Shown here piece by piece: positions 25,391 to 37,471 of a DNA stretch of 64,000 nt. The DNA is from Corbicula japonica (Eukaryota; Mollusca; Bivalvia; Venerida; Cyrenidae). The stretch covers positions 8,963,285 through 9,027,284 of the forward strand of contig JAZAYU010000019.1 of the NCBI GenBank assembly GCA_038501625.1, given 5' to 3'. Numbering within the stretch: the stretch's first letter is position 1; each line of letters opens with the position of its first letter. Position numbers and translations under genes: made by a program. The notes under the pieces were generated by a model, which worked only from the letters and a program-made list of their open reading frames with translations, searched no databases and had not been told where the DNA came from.

Positions 25391-28300
25391 TTATCCCATA
25401 TGAACGTGCTTTGGAAAAATCCAAAAACGGTCAAATTTGCACGGTTGTTAGAGATATTTGAGGTGAGCTTATGGCCGAAATTTCAGGGCTTTTGTCCTCC
25501 GGCAGCCAAACACTGTTAAAACAGAAAAAATGACTACATTATCCCATATGAACGTGCCTTTGGAAAAATCCAATAACGGTCAAATTTGCACGGTTGTTAG
25601 AGATATTTGAGGTGAGCTTATGGCCGAAATTTCAGGGTTCTTGACCTCAGGCAACCGGCTATTCCGGCAGCCAAACACTGTTAAAATAGAATAAAATGAC
25701 TACATTATCCCATGTAAACTTGCCTTTGGAAAAATCCAATAACGGTCAAATTTGCACGGATATAAGAGATATTTGAGGTGAGCTCATGGCCGAAATTTCA
25801 GGACTCTTGACCGCCGGCAACCGGCTATTCCGGCAGCCAAACACTGTTAAAATAGAATAAAATGACTACATTATCCCATATGAACGTGCCTTTGGAAAAA
25901 ATCCAATAACGGTCAAATTTGCACGGTTGTTAGAGATATTTGAGGTGAGCTTATGGCCGAAATTTCAGGGCTCTTGACCGCCGGCAACCAGCTATTCCGG
26001 CAGCCAAACACTGTTACAATTGAATAAAATGACTACATTATCCCATATGAACGTGCCTTTGGAAAAATCCAATAACGGTAAAATTTGCACGGTTGTTAGA
26101 GATATTTAAGGTGAGCTTATGGCCGAAATGTCAGGGCTCTTGACCTCCGGCAACCGGCTATTCCGGCAGCCAAACACTGTTAAAATAGAATAAAATGACT
26201 ACATTATCCCATATGAACGTGCCTTTGGAAAAATCCAATAACGGTCAAATTTGCACGGTTGTTAGAGATATTCGAGGTGAGCTTATGGCTGAAATTTCAG
26301 GGCTCTTGACCGCCGGCAACCGGCTATTCCGGCAGCCAAACACTGTTAAAATAGAATAAAATGACTACATTATCCCATATGACGTGCCTTTGGAAAAATC
26401 CAATAACGGTCAAATTTGCACGGTTGTTAGAGATATTTGAGGTGAGCTTATGGCCGAAATTTCAGGGCTCTTGACCGCCGGCAACCGGCTATTCCGGCAG
26501 CCAAACACTGTTAAAATAGAATAAAATGACTACATTATCCCATATGAACGTGCCTTTGGAAAAATCCAATAACGGTCAAATTTGCACGGTTGTTAGAGAT
26601 ATTTGAGGTGAGCTTATGGCCGAAATTTCAGGGCTCTTGACCGCCGGCAACCGGCTATTCCGGCAGCCAAACACTGTTAAAATAGAATAAAATGACTATA
26701 TTATCCCATATGAACGTGCCTTTGGAAAAATCCAATAACGGTCAAATTTGCACGGTTGTTAGAGATATTTGAGGTGAGCTTATGGCCGAAATTTCAGGGC
26801 TCTTGACCGCCGGCAACCGGCTATTCCGGCAGCCAAACACTGTTAAAATAGAATAAAATGACTAAATTATCCCATATGAACGTGCCTTTGGAGAAATCCA
26901 ATAACGGTCAAATTTGCACGGTTGTTAGAGATATTTGAGTTGAGCTTATGGCCGAAATTTCAGGGCTCTTGACCTTCGGCAACCGGCTATTCCGGCAGCA
27001 AGACACTGTTAAAATAGAATAAAATGACTACATTATCCCATATGAACGTGCCTTTGGAAAAATCCAATAACGGTCAAATTTGCACGGTTGTTAGAGATAT
27101 TTGAGGTGAGTTTATGGCCGAAATTTCAGGGCTCTTGACCGCCGGCAACCGGCTATTCCGGCAGCCACACTGTTAAAATAGAATAAAATGACTGTATTAT
27201 CCCATATAAACGTGCCTTTGGAAAAATCCAATAACGGTCAAATTTGCACGGTTGTTAGAGATATTTGAGGATGAGCTTATTGCCGAAATTTCAGGGCTCT
27301 TGACTGCCGGCAACCGGCTATTCCGGCAGCCAAACACTGTTAAAATAGAATAAAATGACTACATTATCCTATATGAACGTGCATTTGGAAAAATCCAAAA
27401 ACGGTCAAATTTGCACGGTTGTTAGAGATATATGAGGTGAGCTTATGGCCGAAATTTCAAGGCTATTGTCCTCCGGGAACCGGCTATTCCGGCAGCCAAA
27501 CACTGTTAAAACAGAAAAAACGACTACATTATCCCATATGAACGTGCCTTTGGAAAAATCTAATAACGGTCAAATTTGCACGGTTGTTAGAGATATTTGA
27601 GGTGAGCTTATGGCCGAAATTTCAGGGTTCTTGACCTCAGGCAACCGGCTATTCCAGCAGCCAAACACTGTTAAAATAGAATAAAATGACTACATTATCC
27701 CATGTAAACTTGCCTTTGGAAAAATCCAATAACGGTCAAATTTGCACGGATGTAAGAGATATTTGAGGTGAGCTCATGGCCGAAATTTCAGGGCTCTTGA
27801 CCGCCGGCAACCGGCTATTCCGGCAGCCAAACACTGTTAAAATAGAATCCAATGCCTACATTATCCCATATGAACGTGCCTTTGGAAAAATCCAATAACG
27901 GCAAAATTTGCACGGTTGGTAGAGATATTTGAGGTGAGGTGATTGCCGAAATTTCTGAGCTCTTGACCTCCGACAACCGGCTATTCCGGCAGCCAAACAC
28001 TGTTAAAATCCAATAACGGTCAAATTTGCACGGTTGTTAGAGATATTTGAGGTGAGCTTATGGCCGCAATTTCAGGGCTCTTGACAGCCGGAAACCAGAT
28101 ATTCCGGCAGCCAAACACAGTTAAAATTGAATAAAATGACTATATTATCCCATATAACCGTGCCGTTGGAAAAATCCAATAACGGTCAAATTTGCACGGT
28201 TGTTAGAGATATTGAGGTGAGCTTATGGCCGAAATTTCAGGGCTATTGACAGCCGGCAACCGGCTATTCCGGAAACCAAACACTGTTAAAATAGAATAAA

Positions 28301-29884
28301 ATGACTATATTATCCCATATGAACGTGCCTTTGGAAAAATCCAATAACGGTCAAATTTGCACGGTTGTTAGAGATATTTGATGTGAGCTTATGGCCGAAA
28401 TTGCAGGGCTCTTGACCGCCGGCAACCGGCTATTCCGGCAGCCAATCACTGTTAAAATAGAATAAAATGACTACATTATCCCATATGAACGTGCCTTTGG
28501 AGAAATCCAATAACGGTCAAATTTGCACGGTTGTTAGAGATATTTGAGTTGAGCTTATGGCCGAAATTTCAGAGCTCTTGACCTCCGACAACCGGCTATT
28601 CCGGACGCAAGACCCTGTTAAAGTAGAATAAAATGACTATATTATCCCATATGAACGTGCCTTTGGAAAATTCCAATAACGGTCAAATTTGCACGGTTGT
28701 TAGAGATATTTGAGGTGAGTTTATGGCCGAAATTTCAGGGCTCGTGACCGCCGGCAACCGGCTATTCCGGCAGCCACACTGTTAAAACAGAATAAAATGA
28801 CTGTATTATCCCATATAAACGTGCCTTTGGAAAAATCCAATAACGGTCAAATTTGCACGGTTGTTAGAGATATTTGAGGAGAGCTTATGGCCGAAATTTC
28901 AGGGCTCTTGACCGCCGGCAATCGGCTATTCCGGCAGCAAAACATTGTTAAAATAGAATAAAATGACTACATTATCCTATGTAAACTTGCCTTTGGAAAA
29001 ATCCAAAAACGGTCAAATTTGCACGGATGTAAGTGATATTTGAAGTGAACTCATGGCCGAAATTTCAGGACTCTTAACCGCCGGCAACCGGCTATTCCGG
29101 CAGCCAAACACTGTTAAAATAGAATAAAATGACTACATTATCCCATATGAACGTGCCTTTGGAATAATCCAATAACGGTCAAATTTGCACAGTTGTTAGA
29201 GATATTTGAGGTGAGCTTATGGCCGACATTTCACGGCTCTTGACCCCCGGCAACCAGCTATTCCGGCAGCCAAACACTGTTACAATTGATTAAAATGACT
29301 ACATTATCCCATATGAACGTGCCTTTGGAAAAATCCAATAACGGTAAAATTTGCACGGTTGTTAGAGATATTTAAGGTAAGCTTATGGCCGAAATGTCAG
29401 GGCTCTTGAATTCCGGCAACCGGCTGTTCCGGAAGCCAAACTCTGTTAAAATAGAATAAAATGACTACATTATCCCATACAAACGTGCCTTTGAAAAAAT
29501 CCAATAACGGTCAAATTTGCATGGTTGGAAGAGATATTAGAGGTGAGCTTATGTCCGAAATTTCAGGGCTCTTGACAGCCGGCAACCGGCTATTCCGGCA
29601 GCCAAACACTGTTAAAATAGAATAAAATGACTATATTATCCCATATGAACGTGCCTTTGGAAAAATCCAATAACGGTCAAATTTCCACGGTTTTTGGAGT
29701 TATTCGATGTGAGCTTATGGCTGAAATTTCAGGGCTCTTGACCGCCGGCAACCGGCTATTCCGGCAGCCAAACACTGTTAAAATAGAATCAAATGCCTAC
29801 ATTATCCCGTATGACGTGCCTTTGGAAAAATCCACTAACGGTCAAATTTGCATGGTTGTTAGAGATATTTGAGGTGAGCTTATG
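25391..29884 (+). repeat. 166 bp satellite array, diverged block 4
   Basis: Diverged monomers resume abruptly near 25.4 kb. Two units are shortened. Around 25495-25505 the CAACCGGCTATTCC part is missing. At about 28003 a monomer jumps from GTTAAAAT directly into CCAATAACGG, removing about 50 bp. No genes. Confidence 0.93.
29880..29884. other. 5 bp target-site duplication, TTATG
   Basis: TTATG at 29880-29884 and again at 30380-30384 flanks the non-satellite insert. Joining the flanks at a single TTATG gives an ordinary monomer, as in the paralogous uninterrupted copy at about 52617-52930, where TTATG occurs once (52870-52874). Confidence 0.75.
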
Positions 29885-30379
29885 AAAGAACTTAAAAGAA
29901 CCTAGAAGCTCGATTTGTTTCTTTTATCCCTGTCATCGTGTTCTTGCTGATTTTACTCCAGATGCTCTGGTCTCGGAAAGATCATTGAGTACCCGCCCTT
30001 TGGCTTTTCAATGCTATTAGCTTCTTATGTTTTTACGTTTGTATGCTTTTGCATACAACATTGTTGAGCTGATGGGTGGGTTGGAGTTATTTCACCAAGA
30101 CAATTTGTACTTGTCTTGTGATACGAGAACCTGTTGGGGCAAGTGTGAGGTTGGTGCACCCTAGAACCTGGTTTAAACCCCCAGTGGCAATTTGATTTGC
30201 CACTGACCGTTCCAAGGCGGTAACCCCTCGGGTTCTCATTTTTGTTTTTTGTTAGTGGCGTCCTTTTTGAAACTGATTATTTTATTAACCATGCTCTCTC
30301 CCCCTCTCTTCTTCTTGACTGTGTGGGGAGGCTGTTTTTTTCTGAATGTGGCAATTCCTGATATGCATATTTCACCTTT
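29885..30379 (+). mobile_element. 495 bp retroposon-like (possible SINE) insertion
   Basis: Unique, non-satellite DNA inside one monomer, flanked by a 5 bp direct repeat. It lacks TG...CA ends and clear terminal inverted repeats. Its middle (30125-30237) holds a compact domain with nested complementary arms, including a GGTTTAAACC stretch that resembles a tRNA B-box. T-rich runs follow the domain. The 65-codon ORF at 30249-30446 runs into satellite and shows no protein signature, so it is not called a gene. A SINE with a conserved central domain is the best guess, but the short target duplication and the absence of a clear tail leave this uncertain. Confidence 0.5.
30125..30237 (+). other. 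Cloverleaf-like fold inside the insertion (possible structured RNA domain)
   Basis: The outer stem GAGAACC (30125-30131) pairs with GGTTCTC (30231-30237) and is continued by GGGG (30136-30139) with CCCC (30224-30227). Inside are three hairpins. AGGTT pairs with AACCT (30148-30152 with 30165-30169) and encloses the palindrome GGTGCACC. CAGTGGCAA pairs with TTGCCACTG (30182-30190 with 30197-30205) around a 6-base loop. ACCG pairs with CGGT (30206-30209 with 30218-30221). All pairings were read by eye from the sequence; no energy calculation was made. The function is unknown. Confidence 0.55.
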
Positions 30380-33300
30380 TTATGGCCGCAATTTCAGGGC
30401 TCTTGACAGCCGGAAACCAGCTATTCCGGCAGCCAAACACAGTTAAAATTGAATAAAATGACAACATTATCCCATATAACCGTGCCTTTGGAAAAACCCA
30501 ATAACGGTCAAACTTGCATGGTTGTTAGAGATACTTGAGGTGAGCTTATGGCCGAAATTTCAGGGCTCTTGACCGCCGGCAACCGGCTATTCCGGCAGCC
30601 AAACACTGTTAAAATAGAATAAAATGACTATATTATCCCATATGAACGTGCCTTTGGAAAAATCCAATAACGGTCAAATTTGCACGGTTGTTAGAGATAT
30701 TTGAGTTGAGCTTATGGCCGAAATTTCAGGGCTCTTGACCTCCGGCAACCGGCTATTCCGGCAGCAAGACCCTGTTAAAATAGAATAAAATGGCTACATT
30801 ATCCCATATGAACGTTCCTTTGGAAAAATCCAATAACGGTCAAATTTGCACGGTTGTTAGAGATATTTGAGGTGAGCTTATGGCCGAAATTTCAGGGATC
30901 TTGACCTCCGGCAACCGGCTATTCCGGCAGCCACACTGTTAAAATAGAATAAAATGACTACATTATCCCATATGAACGTGCCTTTGGAAAAAAACAATAA
31001 TGGTCAAATTGCACGGTTGTTAGAGATACTTGAGGTGAGATGATGGCCCAAATTTCAGGACTCTTGACCTCCGCCAACCGGCTATTCCGGGAGGCAAACA
31101 CTGTTAAAATAGAATAAAATGACTACATTAACCCATACAAACGTGCCTTTGAAAAAATCCACTAACGGTCAAATTTGCATGGTTGTTAGAGATATTAGAG
31201 GTGAGCTTATGTCCGAAATTTCAGGGCTCTTGACCTCCGGCAACCGGCTATTCCGGCAGCAAAACACTGTTAAAATAGAATAAAATGAGTATATTATCCC
31301 ATATAAACGTGCCTTTGGAAAAATCCTATAACGGTCAAATTTGCACGGTTTTCGGAGTTATTCGATGTGAGCTTATGGCCGCAATTTCAGGGCTCTTGAC
31401 CGCCGGAAACCAGCTATTCCGGCAGCCAAACACTGTTAAAATAGAATCAAATGCTTACATTATCCCATATGACGTGCCTTTGGAGAAATCCAATAACGGT
31501 CAAATTTGCACGGTTGTTAGAGATATTTGAGTTGAGCTTATGGCCGAAATTTCAGAGCTCTTGACCTCCGTCAACCGGCTATTCCGGCAGCAAGACCCTT
31601 TTAAAATAGAATAAAATGACTACATTATCCCATATGAACGTGCCTTTGGAAAAAAACAATAACGGTCAAATTTGCACGGTTGTTAGAGATACTTGAGGTG
31701 AGATGATGGCCCAAATTTCAGGACTCTTGACCGTCGGCAACCGGCTATTCCCTCAGCCAAACACTCTTAAAATAGAATAAAATGACTACATTATCCCATA
31801 TGAACGTGCCTTCGGAAAAATCCAATAACGGTCAAATTTGCACGGTTGTTAGAGACATTTGAGGTGAGTTTATGGTCGAAATTTCAGGGCTATTGACCGC
31901 CGGCAAACGGCTATTCCGGCAGCCAAACACTGTTAAAAAAATATAAAATGACCATATTATCCCAAATGAACATGCCTTTGGAAAAATCCAATAACGGTCA
32001 AATTTGCACGGTTATTAGAGATATTTGAGGTGAGCTTATGGCCGAAATTTCAGGACTCTTGACCTCCGGCAACAGGCTATTCCGGCAGCCAAACACTGTT
32101 AAAATAGAAAAAAATGACTACATTATCCCATATGAACGTGCCTTTGGAAAAATCCAATATCGGTCAAATTTGCACGGTTGTAAGAGATATTTCAGGTGAG
32201 CTTATGGCCGAAATTTCAGGTCTCTTTACCGCCGGCAACAGGCGATTCCGGCAGCCAAACACTGTTCAAATAGAATAAAAAGACGATATTATCCCATATG
32301 AACGTGCCTTTGGAAAAATCTAATAACGGTCAAATTTGCACGGTTGTTAGAGATATTTGAGGTCAACTTATGGCGCAATTTCGGGGCTCTTGACAGCCGG
32401 AAACCGGCTATTCCGGCAGCCAAACACTGTCAAAATTGAATAAAATGACTACATTATCCCATATAACCGTCCCTTTGGAAAAACCCAATAACGGTCAAAT
32501 TTGCACGGTTGTTAGAGATATTTGAGGTGAACTTATGGCCGAAATTTCAAGGCTATTGACCTCCGGCAACCGGCTATTCCGGAAGCCAGACATTGTTAAA
32601 ATAGAATAAAATGACTACATTATCCCATTTGAACGTGCCTTTGGAAAATCCAATAACGGTAAAATTTGCACGGTTGGTAGAGATATTTGAGGTGAGGTGA
32701 TTGCCGAAATTTCTGAGCTCTTGACCTCCGACAACCGGCTATTCCGGCAGCCAAACACTGTTAAAATAGAATAAAATGACTATATTATCCCATATGAACG
32801 TGCCTTTGGAAAAATCGAATAACTGTCAAATTTGCACGGCTGTAAGAGATATTTTAGGTGAGCTTATGGGCGAAATTTTAGGGCTATTGACAGCCGGCAA
32901 CCTGCTATTCCGGCAACCAAACACTGTTAAAATAGAATTAAATGACTATATTATCCCATATGAACGTGCCTTTGGAAAAATCAAATAACGGTCAAATTTG
33001 CACGGTTGTTAGAGATATTTGATGTGAGCTTATGGCCGAAATGTTAGGGCTCTTGACCGCCGGAAACCGGCTATTCCGGCAGCCAAACACTTTTAAAATA
33101 AAATTAAATGACTATTTTATACCATATGAACCTTCCTTTGGAAAAATCAAATAACGGTCAAATTTGCACGGTTGTTAGAGATATTTGATGTGAGCTTATG
33201 GCCGAAATTTCAGGGCTCTTAACCGCCGGGAACCGGCTATTCCGGCAGCCAATCACTGTTAAAATAAAATAAAATGACTACATTATCACATATGAACGTG

Positions 33301-36300
33301 CCTTTGGAGAAATCCAATAACGGTCAAATTTGCACGGTTGTTAGAGATATTTGAGTTGAGCTTATGGCCGAAATTTCAGAGCTCTTGACCTCCGACAACC
33401 GGCTATTCCGGACGCAAGACCCTGTTAAAATAGAATAAAATGACTATATTATCCCATATGAACGTGCCTTTGGAAAATTCCAATTACGGTCAAATTTGCA
33501 CGGCTGTTAGAGATATTTGAGGTGAGTTTATGGCCGAAATTTCAGGGCTCGTGACCGACGGCAACCGGCTATTCCGGCAGCCACACTGTTAAAACAGAAT
33601 AAAATGACTGATTTATCCCATATAAACGTGCCTTTGGAATAATCCAATAAAGGTCAAATTTGCACGGTTGTTAGAGATATTTGAGGAGAGCTTATGGCCG
33701 AAATTTCAGGGCTCTTGATCGCCGGCAATCGGCTATTCCGGCAGCAAAACACTGTTAAAAAAGAATAAAATGACTACATTATCCTATGTAAACTTGCCTT
33801 TGGAAAAATCCAATAACGGTCAAATTTGCACGGATGTAAGAGATATTTAAGGTGAACTCATGGCCGAAATTTTGAGGACTCTTGACCGCCGGCAACCGGC
33901 TATTCCGGCAGCCAAACACTGTTAAAATAGAATAAAATGACTATATTATCCCATATGAACGTGCCTTTGGAAAAATCCAATAACGGTAAAATTTGCACGG
34001 TTGTTAGAGATATTTGAGGTGAGCTTATGGTCGAAATTTCACGGCTCTTGACCCCCGGCAACCAGCTATTCCGGCAGCCAAACACTGTTACAATTGAATT
34101 AAATGACTACATTATCCCATATGAACGTGCCTTTGGAAAAATCCAATAACGGTAAAATTTGCACGGTTGTTAGAGATATTTAAGGTGAGCTTATGGCCGA
34201 AATGTCAGGGCTCTTGACCTCCGGCAACCGGCTATTCCGGAAGCCAAACACTGTTAAAATAGAATAAAATGACTATATTATCCCATATGAACGTGCCTTT
34301 AAAAAAGTCCAATAACGATCAAATTTGCACAGTTGTTAGAGATATTTGAGGTGAGCTTATGGCCGAAATTTCACGGCTCTTGACAGCCGGAAAGCAGCTA
34401 TTCCGGCAGCCAAACAAAGTTAAAATTGAATAAAATGACTACATTATCCCATATAACCGTGCCTTTGGAAAAATCCAATAACGGTCAAATTTGCACGGTT
34501 ATTAGAGATATTTGAGGTGAGGTTATGGCCGAAATTTCAGGGCTCTTGACCTCCGGCAATCGCCTATTCCGGCAGCCAAACACTGTTAAAATAGAATAAA
34601 ATGACTACATTATCCCATACAAACGTGCCTTTGGAAAAATCCAATAACGGTCAAATTTGCACGGTTGTTAGAGATACTTAATTTGAGATGATGGCCGAAA
34701 TTTCAGGACTCTTGACCTCCGGCAACCGGCTATTCCGGCAGCCAAACTAGTTAAAATAGAATAAAATGACTATATTATCCCATATGAACGTGCCTTTGGA
34801 AAAATCGAATAACTGTCAAATTTGCACGGCTGTAAGAGATATTTTAGGTGAGCTTATGGCCGAAATTTTAGGGCTATTCACCGCCGGCAACTTGCTATTC
34901 CGGCAGCCAAACACTGTTAAAATAGAGTTAAATGACTATATTATCCCATATGAACGTGCCTTTGGAAAAACCAAATAACGGTCAAATTTGCACGGTTGTT
35001 AGAGATATTTGAGGTGAGCTTATGGCCGAAATTTTAGGGCTCTTGACCGCCGGAAACCGGCTATTCCGGCAGCCAAACACTGTTAAAATAAAATTAAATG
35101 ACTATATTATCCCATATGAACCTTCCTTTGGAAAAATCCAATAACGGTCAAATTTGCACGGTTGTTAGAGATATTTGATGTGAGCTTATGGCCGAAATTT
35201 CAGGGCTCTTGACCGCCGGGAACCGGCTATACCGGCAGCCAATCACTGTTAAAATAAAATAAAATGACTAAATTATCACATATGAACGTGCCTTTGGAGA
35301 AATCCAATAACGGTCAAATTTGCACGGTTGTTAGAGATATTTGAGTTGAGCTTATGGCCGAAATTTCAGAGCTCTTGACCTCCGACAACCGGCTATTCCG
35401 GACGCAAGACCCTGTTAAAATAGAATAAAATGACTATATTATCCCATATGAACGTGCCTTTGGAAAATTCCAATAACGGTCAAATTTGCACGGCTGTTAG
35501 AGATATTTGAGGTGAGTTTATGGCCGAAATTTCAGGGCTCGTGACCGACGGCAACCGGCTATTCCGGCAGCCACACTGTTCAAACAGAATAAAATGACTG
35601 ATTTATCCCATATAAACGTGCCTTTGGAAAAATCCAATAAGGGTCAAATTTGCACGGTTGTTAGAGATATTTGAGGAGAGCTTATGGCCGAAATTTCAGG
35701 GCTCTTGACCGCCGGCAATCGGCTATTCCGGCAGCAAAACACTGTTAAAATAGAATAAAATGACTACATTATCCTATGTAAACTTGCCTTTGGAAAAATC
35801 CAATAACGGTCAAATTTGCACGGATGTAAGAGATATTTGAGGTGAACTCATGGCCGAAATTTTGACGACTCTTGACCGCCGGCAACCGGCTATTCCGGCA
35901 GCCAAACACTGTTAAAATAGAATAAAATGACTATATTATCACATATGAACGTGCCTTTTAAAAAGTCCAATAACGGTCAAATTTGCACAGTTGTAAGAGA
36001 TATTTGAGGTTAGCTTATGGCCGAAATTTCACGGCTCTTGACCCCCGGCAACCAGCTATTCCGGCAGCCAAACACTGTTACAATTGATTAAAATGACTAC
36101 ATTATCCCATATGAACGTGCCTTTGGAAAAATCCAATAACGGTAAAATTTGCACGGTTGTTAGAGATATTTAAGGTGAGCTTATGGCCGAAATGTCAGGG
36201 CTCTTGACCTCCGGCAACCGGCTATTCCGGAAGCCAAACACTGTTAAAATAGAATAAAATGACTATATTATCCCATATGAACGTGCCTTTAAAAAAGTCC

Positions 36301-36600
36301 AATAACGGTCAAATTTGCAGAGTTGTTAGAGATATTTGAGGTGAGCTTATGGCCGAAATTTCACGGCTCTTGACAGCCGGAAACCAGCTATTCCGGCAGC
36401 CAAACACAGTTAAAATTGAATAAAATGATTACATTATCCCATATAACCGTGCCTTTGGAAAAATCCAATAACGGTCAAATTTGCACGGATGTAAGAGATA
36501 TTTGAGGTGAACTCATGGCTGAAATTTCAGGACTCTTGACCGCCGGCAACCGGCTATTCCGGCAGCCAAACACTGTTAAAATAGAATAAAATGACTATAT
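30380..36600 (+). repeat. 166 bp satellite array, diverged block 5
   Basis: Diverged monomers with a 12-monomer tandem duplication: the segment beginning near 32776 recurs near 34766 (offset 1990 bp). A related copy of part of it lies at about 28.3-29.4 kb. The segment 35815-36060 is the uninterrupted paralogue of the LTR-element insertion site. No genes. Confidence 0.93.
36597..36600. other. 4 bp target-site duplication (left), ATAT
   Basis: ATAT precedes the first LTR and is repeated at 52126-52129 after the third LTR. The uninterrupted paralogue at 35924-35950 has the same context with one ATAT (35933-35936). No such duplication flanks the middle LTR. Confidence 0.85.
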
Positions 36601-36716
36601 TTTTGCGCGCCAGGGGCGGCGCTGGTAGACGTAGGCTTTACTTTCGTGTCTCAGAACTGGGACCGACCGTAAGGGAAATGTGTACGGGTGTAAGCAAACC
36701 CGGGTTTACAATCTCT

Positions 36717-36725
36717 CTATATATA
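36717..36725 (-). promoter_or_regulatory. TATA-like element in LTR1 (same site at 43907-43915 and 50682-50690)
   Basis: The minus strand reads TATATATAG about 115 bp before the downstream LTR end, a reasonable position for a core promoter with a short R-U5. The element is identical in all three LTRs. Promoter activity is inferred from motif and position only. Confidence 0.4.
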
Positions 36726-37410
36726 TGGCCCAGTACTAGGGAATATTCAATAAGACGCACACACAAACTCTGCACTTAATGCTGCACTACATGGAGTGGG
36801 ACCCTGTCCCTGGACCCGGAACGGAGTGCAGGCTTATGTGTGTCTCTAGCCCTCTAAACTTGATTTAACCAAGAGAGGACAGGAAATAGGGATTGGACTC
36901 CAACTTAATTAGTGTTTGGTACTTAGTAACAACTATAAAGACAACAAAACGTTTTAAGGTTCAATATTATTTGTAATTGAGATTTTAATACGTCATGTAT
37001 TTATTAGGCAACAAATCAAACTTGCAATGACAAATTGCTTATCTGTAACAATAAATAACGATACAGCATTCAGTAATTCATGCCTTAAGTAGCGCAAATA
37101 AATACCGTATGATACAATAGCGCAAAATTAAACGCGGGTTGCCGTCTGAGTAATCCCCAAAGTCAAGACGTAAAAAGTATGCAAAAGCTTCTGAAGTTAA
37201 ATAAATATTTACGTAGTTTAGAATTTAAAATCAATGAATTAATGTAAAGAACTTCCTTGAATAATTTTACAATAAAAAAATATGCACCTTTTGAGAAGAA
37301 GAATTTGCAAAGCTATAAAATCGGGCCGAAATATAGGTGCACAGTACGAATTTCGTAGGCGTTGGAGTCCCCGAATGACGGGAAACAGAGTATTTATACC
37401 AAAACAGGCT

Positions 37411-37471
37411 CCACAGTGTGGAAACTGTGGTCCACAAAAATCTGTGGCACTCCACAGAAAAAGCGCTGTGG
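37411..37471. promoter_or_regulatory. CTGTGG/CCACAG cluster in LTR1 (also 44601-44661 and 51376-51436)
   Basis: Five exact hexamers in alternating orientation within 61 bp: CCACAG at 37411 and 37452, CTGTGG at 37425, 37442 and 37466. Extra TCCAC and TGTGG partial copies lie between them. The cluster lies in the U3 part of each LTR. Runt/RUNX proteins bind TGTGGT-type cores, so an enhancer or a hairpin-forming element is possible; this is inference. Confidence 0.4.

Noticed and set aside
12000..25400. Higher-order repeat with a fixed multi-monomer period in the core
   Set aside because: GACTACATT/GACTATATT and GACCGCC/GACCTCC variants alternate irregularly by eye. No constant period was evident, though a computed alignment could still find one.
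30249..30446. 65-codon ORF spanning the 495 bp insert and satellite
   Set aside because: The hydrophobic N-terminal stretch comes from T-rich DNA, the frame continues into satellite sequence, and nothing indicates translation.
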